IMG/VR virus record: IMGVR_UViG_3300042879_006196
Location: 219,393-283,392 of that record
Length of the DNA: 64,000 nt
Source of the DNA: a virus
Reading direction: 5' to 3' (one strand)
Below the pieces are notes generated by a model. The model was not told the DNA's origin. It ran no database searches and saw only the letters and a list, made by a program, of their open reading frames with translations. Both the position numbers and the translations under genes were made by a program. Shown here in pieces: positions 38,177-48,471 of the stretch; position 1 is the first letter of the stretch, and each line of letters starts with the position of its first letter.

Positions 38177-38896
38177 ATGGCATACTTTCTTGGTCCTGTT
38201 TCAGTAACAAGCAACTTGTTATACTACTACGACGCCGCAAATCAATTTAGCTACCCCCAATCTGGTAGCACATGGAGAGATTTAAGTGGTTTATCTAATA
38301 ATGCCACTTTATCAGGAACAGGATTTTCTACAGATTTCCAAGGTGCAATTACAATGCCAGCTGGCTCTGAAACTATTGTACTTAATGACAATACTTCTAT
38401 ATCAGCTGCATTCCCCTCAAGTAGCTTTACAATAATAATAGCTGTCAGAGCAAAAGATCAAGCAAGCCCAAGAAGTGCTCTGCCTATGTGGATTCAAGCA
38501 TCAAACCCAGTTGCTGCGGCAATCAATAAAGGTTGGCAGGTTGGTGAGGGTGCAAGCTTAAGCGCAATAAATGTTGAAGTAAGTGATGGAGTAAATTATT
38601 CTACGATTGCTTTATCTCATGGTGTGGCACAGACAACTACATATCATAGAGCTTTTGTAGTTGATAGGACAAATGGATGTACAACAAACTATTTTGTTAA
38701 TGGCGTGTTGGTTGGAATTGCATCAACTTCAGCTGTAACGGGGACTATATATACTTCAGGTGGTTTTACATTTGGAAACACAGCTGGATGGAGATTTGTG
38801 GGAGACATTTATATGATACAAGTTTATAGCAGAGCTTTATCTACATCTGAAGTACAACAAAATTTTGCAGCTGTAAGGAGCAGGCTTGGTATATGA
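38177..38896 (+). CDS. LamG/concanavalin-A-like lectin-domain tail protein
   Basis: The 239-residue protein has the LamG-type opening YYYDAANQFSYPQSGSTW, then DLSGLSNNATL. It ends with SRALSTSEVQQNF, a typical end of phage LamG domains. These folds bind carbohydrates and are common in tail-fibre loci. It has a strong Shine-Dalgarno sequence (GGAGG, 38162-38166) and overlaps the next gene by 4 bases. It is probably a glycan-binding subunit of the adhesion apparatus. Confidence 0.8.
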   Translation: MAYFLGPVSVTSNLLYYYDAANQFSYPQSGSTWRDLSGLSNNATLSGTGFSTDFQGAITMPAGSETIVLNDNTSISAAFPSSSFTIIIAVRAKDQASPRSALPMWIQASNPVAAAINKGWQVGEGASLSAINVEVSDGVNYSTIALSHGVAQTTTYHRAFVVDRTNGCTTNYFVNGVLVGIASTSAVTGTIYTSGGFTFGNTAGWRFVGDIYMIQVYSRALSTSEVQQNFAAVRSRLGI

Positions 38897-40245
38897 GTGC
38901 TACTGGTGGACCTTCTATAAGCACAAGAAATCTTATCTTAAACTATGATCCAAGTAACTTTTTTTCATATAATGGTGTAGGTAACACTATTAACGACTTG
39001 TCTAGATCAAGTTTTTCTGGTGCATTGAATAATATTGTTTTCTCACAACAAAATCAAGGCATATTATCTTTTAATGGGTCTTCTTCTTTCATAACTGGAA
39101 ATACTGGATTTGGAACAATTTTAAATTCAGGTAATTACTCTGTGAATGCCTGGGTTTTTTTAAGCTCTTTAAGCACTGCTTCAATTTTCAATAACTTTTG
39201 CGTGGGTATAGGTTCCACCTTTCTTGTGCCTTCAGTTTCTCAAAATGCTGGGCAAGCAGGCTCAGTTGCAGGAACTCTTACGCCAGGTTCGATTATTGTG
39301 GGCATGTCTGGCATAATTTCCACTTTACCAAATGTTTCATTATCAACAGTTTTTGATAATAGAAATGGAAATATTTATTCTATTACTGGTGGATTAACAC
39401 AGCAAATTGTAGGTATTGATGCCATTAATAGGTTTTGTACTTTTTATCATTGGTATGGGGTTAATACATCTAGCGCCACAGGTTTGACTGTTAACTTTCA
39501 ATACACTGGTGGTACTCCAACAATAAATTATAATAACTTTGTGGAAGTAATAAATTGTGATACAAAACCTGGTTTTGTAGAAAGTAGTGTTTCTGTGAAT
39601 TATTTTGGGGCAGGTGCCACTAACACTCCGCTTTTTGCTTCAACTCGAATAAGGGATTTTGTTTACACTTCAAATTTTGGTAGATTTAACATCACTCCAA
39701 CTTCGGGAACTTTAAGTGGAAATTTGCAATTCACATCAGCGTTTGGAGGTAATGGTACTTATGGTTTATCTGCTAATTATGCGGTTCAAAACCCTATAGG
39801 ATTTAACAGTGTTTATTATGCTGGCGGCTTAGGTGCCACTGGTTTTATTGGCGCAACTATAATAAAATCTTTAAATCCATACCGAGATGGAACACAAAAC
39901 GCTGGAATGGTTATAAATAATGGTGTAATTGCTTCAAGAACTACTACGCAAATTTACAACACCACACAATCTGTTTCAGTATCTAGATGGAATAATGTTT
40001 GCATTGTTTATTCTGGAATAGGTGCATCCACATATTTAAATGGCAATCTTGTGTCTACTCAAGATGCAGCTAAATTAGTTGCTTCAGTAGGGGTTACTAG
40101 TTTTGTCATTGGTTCTAATGGTGTAACTACAAATTCTGAAGTATTAAATGGTAACATTGGATATATTGGAATTTACAACACAAACCTCACACAATCTGAA
40201 GTTACAAACAATTTTAATGCTTTAGTGAGCAGGTTCATAGCTTAG
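38893..40245 (+). CDS. Large LamG-like tail protein
   Basis: The 450-residue protein has a LamG-like start (LILNYDPSNFFSYNG, then INDLS and a FNGSSSFITG strand) and a matching end (YNTNLTQSEVTNNFNAL). The lectin domain appears split by a long insertion of about 200 residues (about 39200-39880). This is a paralogue of the preceding 239-residue protein with an added internal domain. It is probably surface-exposed and glycan-binding. Confidence 0.75.
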   Translation: MSATGGPSISTRNLILNYDPSNFFSYNGVGNTINDLSRSSFSGALNNIVFSQQNQGILSFNGSSSFITGNTGFGTILNSGNYSVNAWVFLSSLSTASIFNNFCVGIGSTFLVPSVSQNAGQAGSVAGTLTPGSIIVGMSGIISTLPNVSLSTVFDNRNGNIYSITGGLTQQIVGIDAINRFCTFYHWYGVNTSSATGLTVNFQYTGGTPTINYNNFVEVINCDTKPGFVESSVSVNYFGAGATNTPLFASTRIRDFVYTSNFGRFNITPTSGTLSGNLQFTSAFGGNGTYGLSANYAVQNPIGFNSVYYAGGLGATGFIGATIIKSLNPYRDGTQNAGMVINNGVIASRTTTQIYNTTQSVSVSRWNNVCIVYSGIGASTYLNGNLVSTQDAAKLVASVGVTSFVIGSNGVTTNSEVLNGNIGYIGIYNTNLTQSEVTNNFNALVSRFIA

Positions 40246-40284
40246 GTAAAAACCCAAAAAAATAAGAATATTAATTTGTAGTGT

Positions 40285-43200
40285 ATGAGAATTTATAACG
40301 ATTCAATAGAAAATGCAGTGGGGATAAGCTCATCTCAGTATGGGCTTTATGTTGGGTCTGGATATACATTTTTTACACCTCCTGTAAATGGTTTAATTAT
40401 TCAAGGCTCTGTAGGAATTGCAACTTCAAGTCCAACACAAGCACTACACGTTTCTGGGTCTGCAAGAATTACAGGTGCAATTTATGATTCAAATAACGCC
40501 ACAGGTTCTTTGAATCAAGTTTTAACATCTACTGGAGTTGGTATAACTTGGGCTACTGTAAGTTCAACAGGTGGGGTGTCTGGCTCTGGAACAACAAACA
40601 CTGTTGCTAAATTTAATTCTTCAAGCTCTTTATCTAACTCAAACATCACAGATAATGGAATTGCAGTAACAGTAAATTCTCGCATTTTTGTTAATGGTTT
40701 TGGTTCTTTTTTAGGTGATTTGTTCGTTAATCTCATAACTGTTGGGAGAGGTGGTGGATCAAATACGCTTAATACTGTTGTAGGTTTTCAAGCTGGTCTT
40801 GCAAATACGTCTGGTTCTAATAATACTTTTATTGGATATCAAGCTGGATTAGCTAATACTTCAGGATCAAACAACACTGCTCTTGGAGCTTCAGCCTTAT
40901 TCAGTAATAACACAGGTGCGTCTAATGTTGCTATAGGCTACAATGCTTTATATGCTACAACGTATGGTGCAAGAAATGTAACTGTAGGTTTTGAAGCTGG
41001 ATATCAAATTGTTAGTGCAAATGACAACACTTATATGGGTTACAGAGTTGGATATGCCAATACAAATGGTTCAGGAAATTCTGCATTTGGAATTAACGCC
41101 TTAAATTCAGCTACCACTCCTTTCTTCAACACAGCTATAGGTAGGCAGTCACTTTATTCTACTACAACTGGGGGCGACAATACAGCTGTTGGGAATAATG
41201 CTGGTTTTACTAATACAACTGGAACATATAATGTCTACATTGGGGCTGGAGCTGGACAATATCAAACACAATCTTTTCTCACAGCAATTGGTGGAGTGGC
41301 GCTTAGAGGAAATGTTGACACAACTTTAAATACTGGGACTTTAAATGTTGCTGTTGGGTACGCTGCTGGAACTGCAAATACTTCAGGTAGTAGCAACACT
41401 TTTATTGGTCACACTGCAGGGGCAAACAACAGTACAGGAAATACAAATACTTTTGTAGGAAACTATGCTGGTTCAGCTAACACATCGGGTTCAAATAATA
41501 ATTTTTTTGGTGCGAATACTGGAGCTAACAATTCCACAGGCACTGGAAACGTTGCTATGGGAATTTCTGCTTTCAATCAAAACAGGCATGGGATAAATAA
41601 TGTTGCTATTGGCAGACAAGCTTTCTATTATAATGTTTCAGGAAGTAGTAATGTTGCAGTGGGCAACAACGCTTTATTTTACTATGAATCTTCTTCAAGC
41701 AATACGGCTGTTGGAGACGCTGCGCTCTTAGGTAATTCTACCACTTCTTTAAACACTGCCTCAGGCAACGTGGCTTTGGGTGCTTCTGCAGGCATAGCTA
41801 ATTCTTCTGGATCATTTAACGTATATATTGGCAATTCTGCTGGAAGCACAGTAACTACAGGCAATAATAATGTTTTTGTTGGTAATCAGTCAAATGGAAT
41901 TGCGGCTGGCAGTAACCAAATAGCTATTGGTCAAGGCGTAATTATTACAGCATCTAACCAAGGAGCATGGGGTGGAAGCACTAATTCTACTCGAACTAAC
42001 CTTGGTATAGGTACTTTTTCACCTTTAGCGAGATTACACATTGAGACTTTAGCTGCAGCAAATATGGGTTTGTATATTGCTGGTTCTGCATCTCAGACTG
42101 GAGACTTGGTAGAAGTAAATGCCACTGCAAATGGTGCAAATTATTTCACAATAACAGGAATTGGCTCTGTGGGCATTTACACTGCTACCCCGACACAACA
42201 ATTACATGTTTCTGGTAATGTCAGAATAAATGGTGGAATCTTTGATTCTAACAACAACATAGGTTTAGCAAACTCTGTTTTAAGCTCTACAGGCACAGGT
42301 TTAGCTTGGATTGCTCAGTCTGCTGCAGCTGCAGGCAGTGGAACAATTGGCGGCTCAATATCTACGAACCAAATTGCTTTTGGCAACACTTTAAATGTAA
42401 TCACTGGTATTTCAACTTTTGTTTATTCAAATAATCGTGTTGGTATTGGCACTGCTGTTCCTTTGTCTATTCTTCACACACGATCTGGTTTTGCTAATTC
42501 TTCAGCATTGAGGGTAGATGGTATTTCTGGCAATCTTTTTGAAGTCACAGATATTCTAACAGGTAACTTGCAGTCTGTAAACAATATTTCTGGTTTACCT
42601 GTTTTTCAAGTTTTTGATGGTGTAAATAACCCATTGGTTGCAGTAAAAACTCCAGTGGGTCTCGCTTCTGAAGCATTCTCTGTTACATCACCTCTTAATT
42701 TTCCTTATTTCAGTGTGAGCGGTTTAGGAAGCGTGGGTATTGGAACTTCCACCCCTTCAAGAACTATGCATGTTCAAGGAAATATGCGTGTTACAGGCGT
42801 GTTTGCCGATACATTCAATGCTGCTGGTGCATCTAACAATTTATTACAATCTACAGGATCTGGAACTGCTTGGTCTTCCTTTGTTCAACTAGGTTTAGTT
42901 ACAGGTGCAAGTGCTGGTTCTAGAATTGCTTTTTATGCTACTCCAAACTCTTTGATTGGTGTATCTACCTTCGTTTACACAGGTATAGGCTCTGTTGGAA
43001 TAGGAACAGCTAACCCCACGCAACTATTACATGTCACTGGTATTGGTAGATTTGACCAAATTACATTGGGACCAACAGCCACTCCTGTTTCTGGATATCC
43101 ACTTTCTCTATTTGGTAATTTTTATTTAAGAGCAAATGATGTTATTTCATGGTCAGCTGGAAATGCAAGTATTGTATCAGCAAGTGGTGTTTTTGATTTA

Positions 43201-43989
43201 AGATTCAGAACATATAACGGCTCTACTGCTGAGTTTGAGCATATGAGAATTTTGTCTAATGGAAATGTTGGCATCGGAACTACTGGACCTTTAGCAAAAC
43301 TACATGTTCAAAGCTCTAATGTCGCTAATATACCATTAATTCTTTCAGGTTTTGGAATACAAACTGCTGATTATTTGAGAATTGAATCGCAAGTCAATGG
43401 AACAAGATTAATTACAATTGATTCAACAGGAGAATTAGGTATTGGAACATCCACTCCTACTCAAACTCTGCATGTGCAAGCAGGATCTAGGTTTAATGGA
43501 GCAATTTTTGACACTAATAATCTTTCTGGTGGTCCGATTGGTATTGTAAGCCAAGTATTGCAATCAACTGGAACAGGTGTGACGTGGGCTCCAGTAAAAA
43601 GATCATTAATCATACCATTGATGACAGCATTTACACCCACTGCTTCTGGAATTGATGCAGGTGTATTTATTGTACCACAAGATCCTATTAATGGTATTTC
43701 ATCTGTAAACTATAACTTACGAAGGGTTAATGTGCGAGTTGAAACTCCAGCAACAGGAATCACTACAATAAATGTATCTAAATCCACAAGTCCTGGCGTG
43801 TTCTCTGGTGCGAATATTTTATCTTCAGATATTCTTGTTACAGGTGCTTCTAATTATGAATTCGCATCTAGCTCCTTTACTGGATTTGGAGCAACAGCAA
43901 CAAGTAACGATAAATTTGCAGTGAACTTTATAGGGACAGCACCAACATTTGCTAACTTTACAGTGGAATTAATATTGAGAGAAGCATGA
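40285..43989 (+). CDS. Second large tail fibre with YadA-like repeats
   Basis: The 1234-residue fibre has a long tract of YadA-head-like repeats (about 40760-41900; GNVAIG, NTSGSNNTFIG). It shares modules with the 2792-residue fibre: SSLSNSNITDNGIAVTVNSR, the GLYIAGSASQTGDLVEVNAT block and several VGIGTSTPTQTLHV linkers. The C-terminal ~130 residues (from LIIPLMTAFTP) form a non-repetitive beta domain, likely the tip. The shared modules suggest recombination between the two fibres. It overlaps the next gene by 4 bases. Confidence 0.85.
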   Translation: MRIYNDSIENAVGISSSQYGLYVGSGYTFFTPPVNGLIIQGSVGIATSSPTQALHVSGSARITGAIYDSNNATGSLNQVLTSTGVGITWATVSSTGGVSGSGTTNTVAKFNSSSSLSNSNITDNGIAVTVNSRIFVNGFGSFLGDLFVNLITVGRGGGSNTLNTVVGFQAGLANTSGSNNTFIGYQAGLANTSGSNNTALGASALFSNNTGASNVAIGYNALYATTYGARNVTVGFEAGYQIVSANDNTYMGYRVGYANTNGSGNSAFGINALNSATTPFFNTAIGRQSLYSTTTGGDNTAVGNNAGFTNTTGTYNVYIGAGAGQYQTQSFLTAIGGVALRGNVDTTLNTGTLNVAVGYAAGTANTSGSSNTFIGHTAGANNSTGNTNTFVGNYAGSANTSGSNNNFFGANTGANNSTGTGNVAMGISAFNQNRHGINNVAIGRQAFYYNVSGSSNVAVGNNALFYYESSSSNTAVGDAALLGNSTTSLNTASGNVALGASAGIANSSGSFNVYIGNSAGSTVTTGNNNVFVGNQSNGIAAGSNQIAIGQGVIITASNQGAWGGSTNSTRTNLGIGTFSPLARLHIETLAAANMGLYIAGSASQTGDLVEVNATANGANYFTITGIGSVGIYTATPTQQLHVSGNVRINGGIFDSNNNIGLANSVLSSTGTGLAWIAQSAAAAGSGTIGGSISTNQIAFGNTLNVITGISTFVYSNNRVGIGTAVPLSILHTRSGFANSSALRVDGISGNLFEVTDILTGNLQSVNNISGLPVFQVFDGVNNPLVAVKTPVGLASEAFSVTSPLNFPYFSVSGLGSVGIGTSTPSRTMHVQGNMRVTGVFADTFNAAGASNNLLQSTGSGTAWSSFVQLGLVTGASAGSRIAFYATPNSLIGVSTFVYTGIGSVGIGTANPTQLLHVTGIGRFDQITLGPTATPVSGYPLSLFGNFYLRANDVISWSAGNASIVSASGVFDLRFRTYNGSTAEFEHMRILSNGNVGIGTTGPLAKLHVQSSNVANIPLILSGFGIQTADYLRIESQVNGTRLITIDSTGELGIGTSTPTQTLHVQAGSRFNGAIFDTNNLSGGPIGIVSQVLQSTGTGVTWAPVKRSLIIPLMTAFTPTASGIDAGVFIVPQDPINGISSVNYNLRRVNVRVETPATGITTINVSKSTSPGVFSGANILSSDILVTGASNYEFASSSFTGFGATATSNDKFAVNFIGTAPTFANFTVELILREA

Positions 43990-44480
43990 AATTAGAAAAA
44001 CAAAAAAGAAATGATTTTGATATTTGGTTGAATGAAAATGGTGCAATTTATTCAATTATTCCAGTACCTAAAAATCTATGTTATCATTTTTGCTTACCTG
44101 AAACATTTTATCAAACAATCTTACAATTGGGATCATGTGGAAACTCACTGAGATATTTAATTAAACAAAAATACCCCGACACAATTTTAACAGATGTGGA
44201 TGTAGAAGATTACTCAGAATATTCCGATAATTTTATCCAAGACGATGCATATTCATTTATAAAAACCACTGTAATTGAATATGATTATTCAATTGTTGAT
44301 TTAGCTACCACAGATGATGTTTGTGATTTTATTACTGAATTAGATTTTCAATTAAATTTGAAAAGAATCAGCAAGCAAGGAGTGATAAATTGTGGGAGTA
44401 ATTACAAAGATTTTTCTTTATTAAAATGTACAAAAAAAATAAAAGCAGAGGGTAATCACCTTTACTTTTGGGAGAGATAA
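43986..44480 (+). CDS. Possible SAM-dependent methyltransferase-fold protein
   Basis: The 164-residue protein reads like a compact class-I Rossmann methyltransferase. ILQLGSCGNSLRYL fits motif I (hhhxGxxG) and TILTDVDVEDY fits the acidic end of strand 2. DDAYSF and YDYSIVDLATTD fit motifs around strand 4. The pattern resembles spermidine synthase and related enzymes, but the match is weak and the substrate is unknown. It is coupled to the second fibre gene by a 4-base overlap and ends one base before the Hint-containing gene. Confidence 0.4.
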   Translation: MKLEKQKRNDFDIWLNENGAIYSIIPVPKNLCYHFCLPETFYQTILQLGSCGNSLRYLIKQKYPDTILTDVDVEDYSEYSDNFIQDDAYSFIKTTVIEYDYSIVDLATTDDVCDFITELDFQLNLKRISKQGVINCGSNYKDFSLLKCTKKIKAEGNHLYFWER

Positions 44481-45434
44481 ATGGCAACAGCAGGACCTAA
44501 TTATTCTGGAGCGGTGGCAAATGATGCTTCTATTGGCACAGTTGCATGGGTCAACCCTACAAATGCTCAAGGTAATCAAACAACAGTTTATGCTTATGTT
44601 GACCTTCTAAATGCGGGTGTTGTAGAGCTATCGATTAAATTAATTAAAGGTGGTGTTATATCTGGAACAGACAAATCTACTGGCGCAACAATACCTACAA
44701 CTCTCACCACGGTAAATTACGGAAGTGCTTCTGATTTATGGGGTCTGACATTCACTCCCACCGATATTAATTCATCAAATTTTGGCGTGGTATTTGCCTC
44801 ACAGGAACCCTTAGCACCAACAGAATCAAATTATCTTTCTGCAACTAATTTTGGATTTTCTATTCCTGCTGGTTCGACAATAAATGGAATATCATGTTCT
44901 ATAACGCAGTTAGCGGCAAATGCAGCTTCTTTTGCTGAAGGCACACAAATTCAAACACAATCTGGAATTAAAAACATAGAAGAAATAACAAAAGATGATT
45001 TAGTTTTAAGTTTTAATAAAAATACAAAAAAATGCTCTTACAAAAAAGTAAAAGACGTAGTTTGCACAACAGTGCATGAATATTTAATCATCAACGAAAA
45101 AATAATCACAACTTTTAATCACTTATTTTTTACTACAAGAGGCTGGGTTCAGGCGGCAGAACTAAAAAAAGATGATTACTTATGGAAACGAAAAAACAAT
45201 AAGTGGTGCAAAGAAAAAATTAAGAAAATACAAACTGAAAAGCAAACTATTAATGTTTATAATTTTGAAGTAGAAGAAAACAACACTTACTTTGCTAATG
45301 ATTTTGCTGTGCATAATGTGATTCTTGTGAACAGATATGTAAGAGTGTATAATTTTGGAATATCTGTAGACTATACAGCCTCAGGCGGAGGAGGAGTACA
45401 AAGAAGAAGAGTGATAGCTACTTCCCTTGATTAG
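44481..45434 (+). CDS. Structural protein interrupted by a Hint (intein-like) domain
   Basis: This 317-residue protein is a phage tail-type beta domain (GTVAWVNPTNAQ, SDLWGLTFTPTDINSSNFGV, NYLSATNFGFSIPAGSTING) split by a ~130-residue Hint domain (150-279). Block A is SFAEGTQIQT followed by IEEIT..D.V. Block B has Thr211-x-x-His214, and the terminal blocks are VYNFEVEENNTYFA then VHN, with His278-Asn279. The first residue is Ser150 rather than Cys, and the +1 residue is Val280, not Cys/Ser/Thr. No homing endonuclease is present. The +1 Val suggests cleavage or atypical splicing, as in bacterial intein-like domains. A Shine-Dalgarno sequence (GGAGAG, 44471-44476) precedes the ATG. Confidence 0.85.
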   Translation: MATAGPNYSGAVANDASIGTVAWVNPTNAQGNQTTVYAYVDLLNAGVVELSIKLIKGGVISGTDKSTGATIPTTLTTVNYGSASDLWGLTFTPTDINSSNFGVVFASQEPLAPTESNYLSATNFGFSIPAGSTINGISCSITQLAANAASFAEGTQIQTQSGIKNIEEITKDDLVLSFNKNTKKCSYKKVKDVVCTTVHEYLIINEKIITTFNHLFFTTRGWVQAAELKKDDYLWKRKNNKWCKEKIKKIQTEKQTINVYNFEVEENNTYFANDFAVHNVILVNRYVRVYNFGISVDYTASGGGGVQRRRVIATSLD

Positions 45435-45636
45435 AATTTTTAATTTTATTCTTAGATTGTGTTTTAATGTTTTTACCCATGTCTTCATTTGGAATTGTAT
45501 CAACTACTTCAATCCCTTCTATTTTGTCTAAAAAAGCCATAAGCTCTAAACATTCAGAACCAGATGTTCCCTTTGGTGTAACGAGAATTTTACCCTTTTC
45601 ATCAATCTCAATAACTAATTCCACTTTCTTGCTCAT
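45418..45636 (-). CDS. DUF2997-family protein
   Basis: The 72-residue protein starts MSKKVELVIEIDEKGKI and continues with GTSGSECLELMAFLD, the DUF2997 pattern. In bacteria DUF2997 proteins are usually encoded next to DUF1257 (Ycf35-like) proteins, as here, with a 4-base overlap. Function is unknown. The Lys/Asn-rich tail (about 53-72) may be phage-specific. Its end overlaps the Hint-containing gene by 17 bases. Confidence 0.75.
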   Translation of the reverse strand: MSKKVELVIEIDEKGKILVTPKGTSGSECLELMAFLDKIEGIEVVDTIPNEDMGKNIKTQSKNKIKNSNQGK

Positions 45637-46031
45637 ATGATTTTACCTGCTGTAATTGTAATTGATTTGTCTGTATTTTTTACTTCAGCGCTGACAGTAA
45701 ATTTATTCTTTTTTAATGCTGATTTGATTGCTGTCAAAGCGTAAGATTGTGTAACTTTATCTGCCACACCTTTGTGAGAATCATAATCAGAACAAATCAT
45801 AATATATTCTTTAGAACTATCATCAAAAGAAAATCCTAAATCATTTGAAGCTAAAGAAATTTGTTTTCGTGGAACAATGATTTCAGCTTTTTCTTCTCTT
45901 GTGTCGTTCATGTAACCTTGAAGATTATGTTTTTCTTTATAAACTACAGGTTCATAACCTAAACTCTTTAAGCTCTCAATGAGAGTGGAGTGATCTTTGA
46001 ATGAACATTTAATTGTTTTATATGCTGACAT
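45633..46031 (-). CDS. DUF1257 / Ycf35-like protein
   Basis: The 132-residue protein has the DUF1257 start (YKTIKCSFKDHSTLIESLKSLGYEP) and the later YDSHKGVADKVTQSYAL segment. DUF1257 includes plastid Ycf35; its molecular role is unsettled. It forms a pair with DUF2997 (overlap of 4 bases). In bacteria an AAA+ ATPase often accompanies them; none is adjacent here. It overlaps the upstream 110-residue gene by 14 bases. Confidence 0.75.
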   Translation of the reverse strand: MSAYKTIKCSFKDHSTLIESLKSLGYEPVVYKEKHNLQGYMNDTREEKAEIIVPRKQISLASNDLGFSFDDSSKEYIMICSDYDSHKGVADKVTQSYALTAIKSALKKNKFTVSAEVKNTDKSITITAGKII

Positions 46032-46350
46032 CTTTTACTTCCATATATTCATAACTAGGCAACAATTCTCTGAACAATCTAGAACAGACAGGACAAAGCC
46101 AACAATTAATTGCAACTTCACCTGGTACAGAAGAATGTTCTTTATATTTTTCATTGTAATTGATGAGATTTCCTGCTGGAATTGTATATCCAGATTGTGT
46201 TGAAGTAGGTGTTACCATGTAACATGCTTTACAACCTAAAACAACAGGATACTTATCTTCAACAATGAGAACGAAATTATCTGTAAGTACAAATTTTTGT
46301 TTTAAAGATTTTAATTCTTTAATTTTAAGTTCAAATAGATAATTTTCCAT
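46018..46350 (-). CDS. Zinc-ribbon-like hypothetical protein
   Basis: The 110-residue protein has CKAC near residue 36 and CWLCPVC near residue 83, which could bind one zinc. It is the first gene of a three-gene minus-strand unit with DUF1257 and DUF2997, and overlaps DUF1257 by 14 bases. Function is unknown; it may act with them. Confidence 0.6.
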   Translation of the reverse strand: MENYLFELKIKELKSLKQKFVLTDNFVLIVEDKYPVVLGCKACYMVTPTSTQSGYTIPAGNLINYNEKYKEHSSVPGEVAINCWLCPVCSRLFRELLPSYEYMEVKDVSI

Positions 46351-46498
46351 TGTGTTTTGAAAAGATTATTCTTTACGCTTTTTTCCCATTTCGAAACGTG
46401 AATAATCTTTCTTCTTAATTCTACTTCAATTTCATTTAAAAAGTTTCCTTAATTATAATTAATCTAGATTAATATATATGTATATATATTTTCCCTTC
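46351..46498. other. Intergenic region with inverted repeats
   Basis: This is the longest non-coding stretch (148 bases). It holds an 11-bp inverted repeat, AAAGATTATTC at 46361-46371 and GAATAATCTTT at 46400-46410. It also holds a 16-bp perfect palindrome, ATTAATCTAGATTAAT (46458-46473), followed by an alternating AT tract (to about 46490). It separates two minus-strand genes and could hold a terminator, regulatory sites or an AT-rich unwinding element. No gene is seen. Confidence 0.6.
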
Positions 46499-46813
46499 TT
46501 AGTAAAGGTCATTTTTTTCATACACATAGAGATTAATTTCTTCTGTTAAGATTGTGTGCGTGGGATTTTCTTCGGGAAACAATATTGGCGACACAAATGG
46601 TTTTTGTGTGACGATGTTTGAAAATTTTAACACACAATTCGTATCGTCTCCATTTTTGAATTTTTCATAAACATCCAAGAATTTTTTATCTATTCTTACC
46701 TTTGAGCCAAAAACAAAATGTTTTTTTGCCCCTCCATATAGCTCATTTAAAATGTCGCAACCTTCTTCTAGCGTTAAAATTTGTTTTAATTTCCATTTAT
46801 CAAAAACATTCAT
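46499..46813 (-). CDS. Hypothetical protein
   Basis: I do not recognise this 104-residue protein. It is divergent from groEL: the two start codons are 24 bases apart and share a central palindrome. That suggests co-timed expression with groEL, though nothing in the sequence indicates a GroES-like fold. Confidence 0.6.
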   Translation of the reverse strand: MNVFDKWKLKQILTLEEGCDILNELYGGAKKHFVFGSKVRIDKKFLDVYEKFKNGDDTNCVLKFSNIVTQKPFVSPILFPEENPTHTILTEEINLYVYEKNDLY

Positions 46814-46818
46814 AAAAA

Positions 46819-46832
46819 ATTTTGTACAAAAT
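46819..46832. promoter_or_regulatory. Palindromic bidirectional promoter, groEL/46813 gene
   Basis: The perfect 14-bp palindrome ATTTTGTACAAAAT lies centrally between divergent start codons. Eight bases separate the TTGTACAA core from each ATG. Each direction reads TACAAA as a -10-like element, giving a leader of about 1 nt. Confidence 0.5.
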
Positions 46833-46834
46833 AA

Positions 46835-48457
<1,623 letters not shown>

Positions 48458-48459
48458 CG

Positions 48460-48465
48460 TATATT
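48460..48465 (+). promoter_or_regulatory. -10-like TATATT before 48472
   Basis: TATATT with 6 bases to the ATG at 48472, so the predicted start is the A of the ATG. Confidence 0.4.
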
Positions 48466-48471
48466 AATGAT

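Noticed and set aside
46499-46813. GroES divergent to groEL
   Set aside because: The sequence lacks the GroES mobile-loop and barrel pattern.
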